Below are positions 20,233 to 22,556 of a DNA stretch of 22,556 nucleotides, piece after piece; the first letter of the stretch is position 1; the number at the start of each line of letters is the position of its first letter. The notes beneath the pieces were generated by a model. That model had not been told where the DNA came from. It searched no databases and saw only the letters and a list, made by a program, of their open reading frames with translations. Both the position numbers and the translations under genes were made by a program. This stretch comes from an uncultured Caldilinea sp. (GTDB lineage: Bacteria > Chloroflexota > Anaerolineae > Caldilineales > Caldilineaceae), in assembly GCF_937128415.1 (NCBI RefSeq), contig NZ_CAKZMJ010000112.1, forward strand, positions 1-22,556, written 5' to 3'.

Positions 20233-22556
<2,324 letters not shown>

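Overview
This window is an almost complete division and cell wall (dcw) cluster on the minus strand, followed by the 5' three quarters of rpoB on the plus strand. The DNA looks GC-rich. The proteins look like those of a Gram-positive-type or monoderm-like thermophile-related lineage. My best guess is Chloroflexota (Anaerolineae/Caldilineae type). This rests on the general sequence character, the unusual MurG acceptor-site motif (IYLPDLTPG) and GC-rich palindromic repeats that I recall from that phylum. It was not confirmed by a search.

Layout, in transcription order on the minus strand: mraZ (19357-18923), rsmH, an ftsL-like gene, ftsI (class B PBP), murF, mraY, murD, ftsW, murG, two tandem small membrane proteins resembling the CvpA family, murC, murB, ddl, ftsQ, ftsA and ftsZ (ending at 214). 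Spacing is tight. There are ATGA overlaps and gaps of 7-50 bp. The exceptions are about 140 bp before ftsZ and 144 bp between rsmH and ftsL. A GC-rich hairpin with a short T-run follows ftsZ. The genes cover UDP-MurNAc-pentapeptide synthesis (MurB, C, D, F, Ddl), lipid I and lipid II formation (MraY, MurG), septal polymerisation and crosslinking (FtsW, FtsI) and the divisome core (FtsZ, FtsA, FtsQ, FtsL). MurE is the one expected ligase that is absent.

The 875 bp between mraZ and rpoB (19358-20232) is the most information-rich non-coding part. Toward mraZ it has a near-consensus promoter, three GTGGG MraZ boxes at exactly 10-nt spacing and a roughly 320-nt leader. That leader contains a 19-bp RNA stem whose only two non-Watson-Crick positions are G-U pairs in the mraZ-sense RNA. 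Toward rpoB it has a promoter overlaid by an 11-bp inverted repeat, then a roughly 285-nt leader. This leader holds a 5' hairpin, an intrinsic-terminator-like hairpin with a T-run that overlaps short leader ORFs, and a nested structure with a GNRA tetraloop just ahead of the rpoB ribosome binding site. Both operons therefore appear to have structured leaders.

Other oddities are a roughly 167-bp ftsW/murG overlap that coincides with an insertion in MurG, and palindromic repeat elements at both ends of the cluster. I saw no tRNA, rRNA, CRISPR array, transposase or prophage gene.
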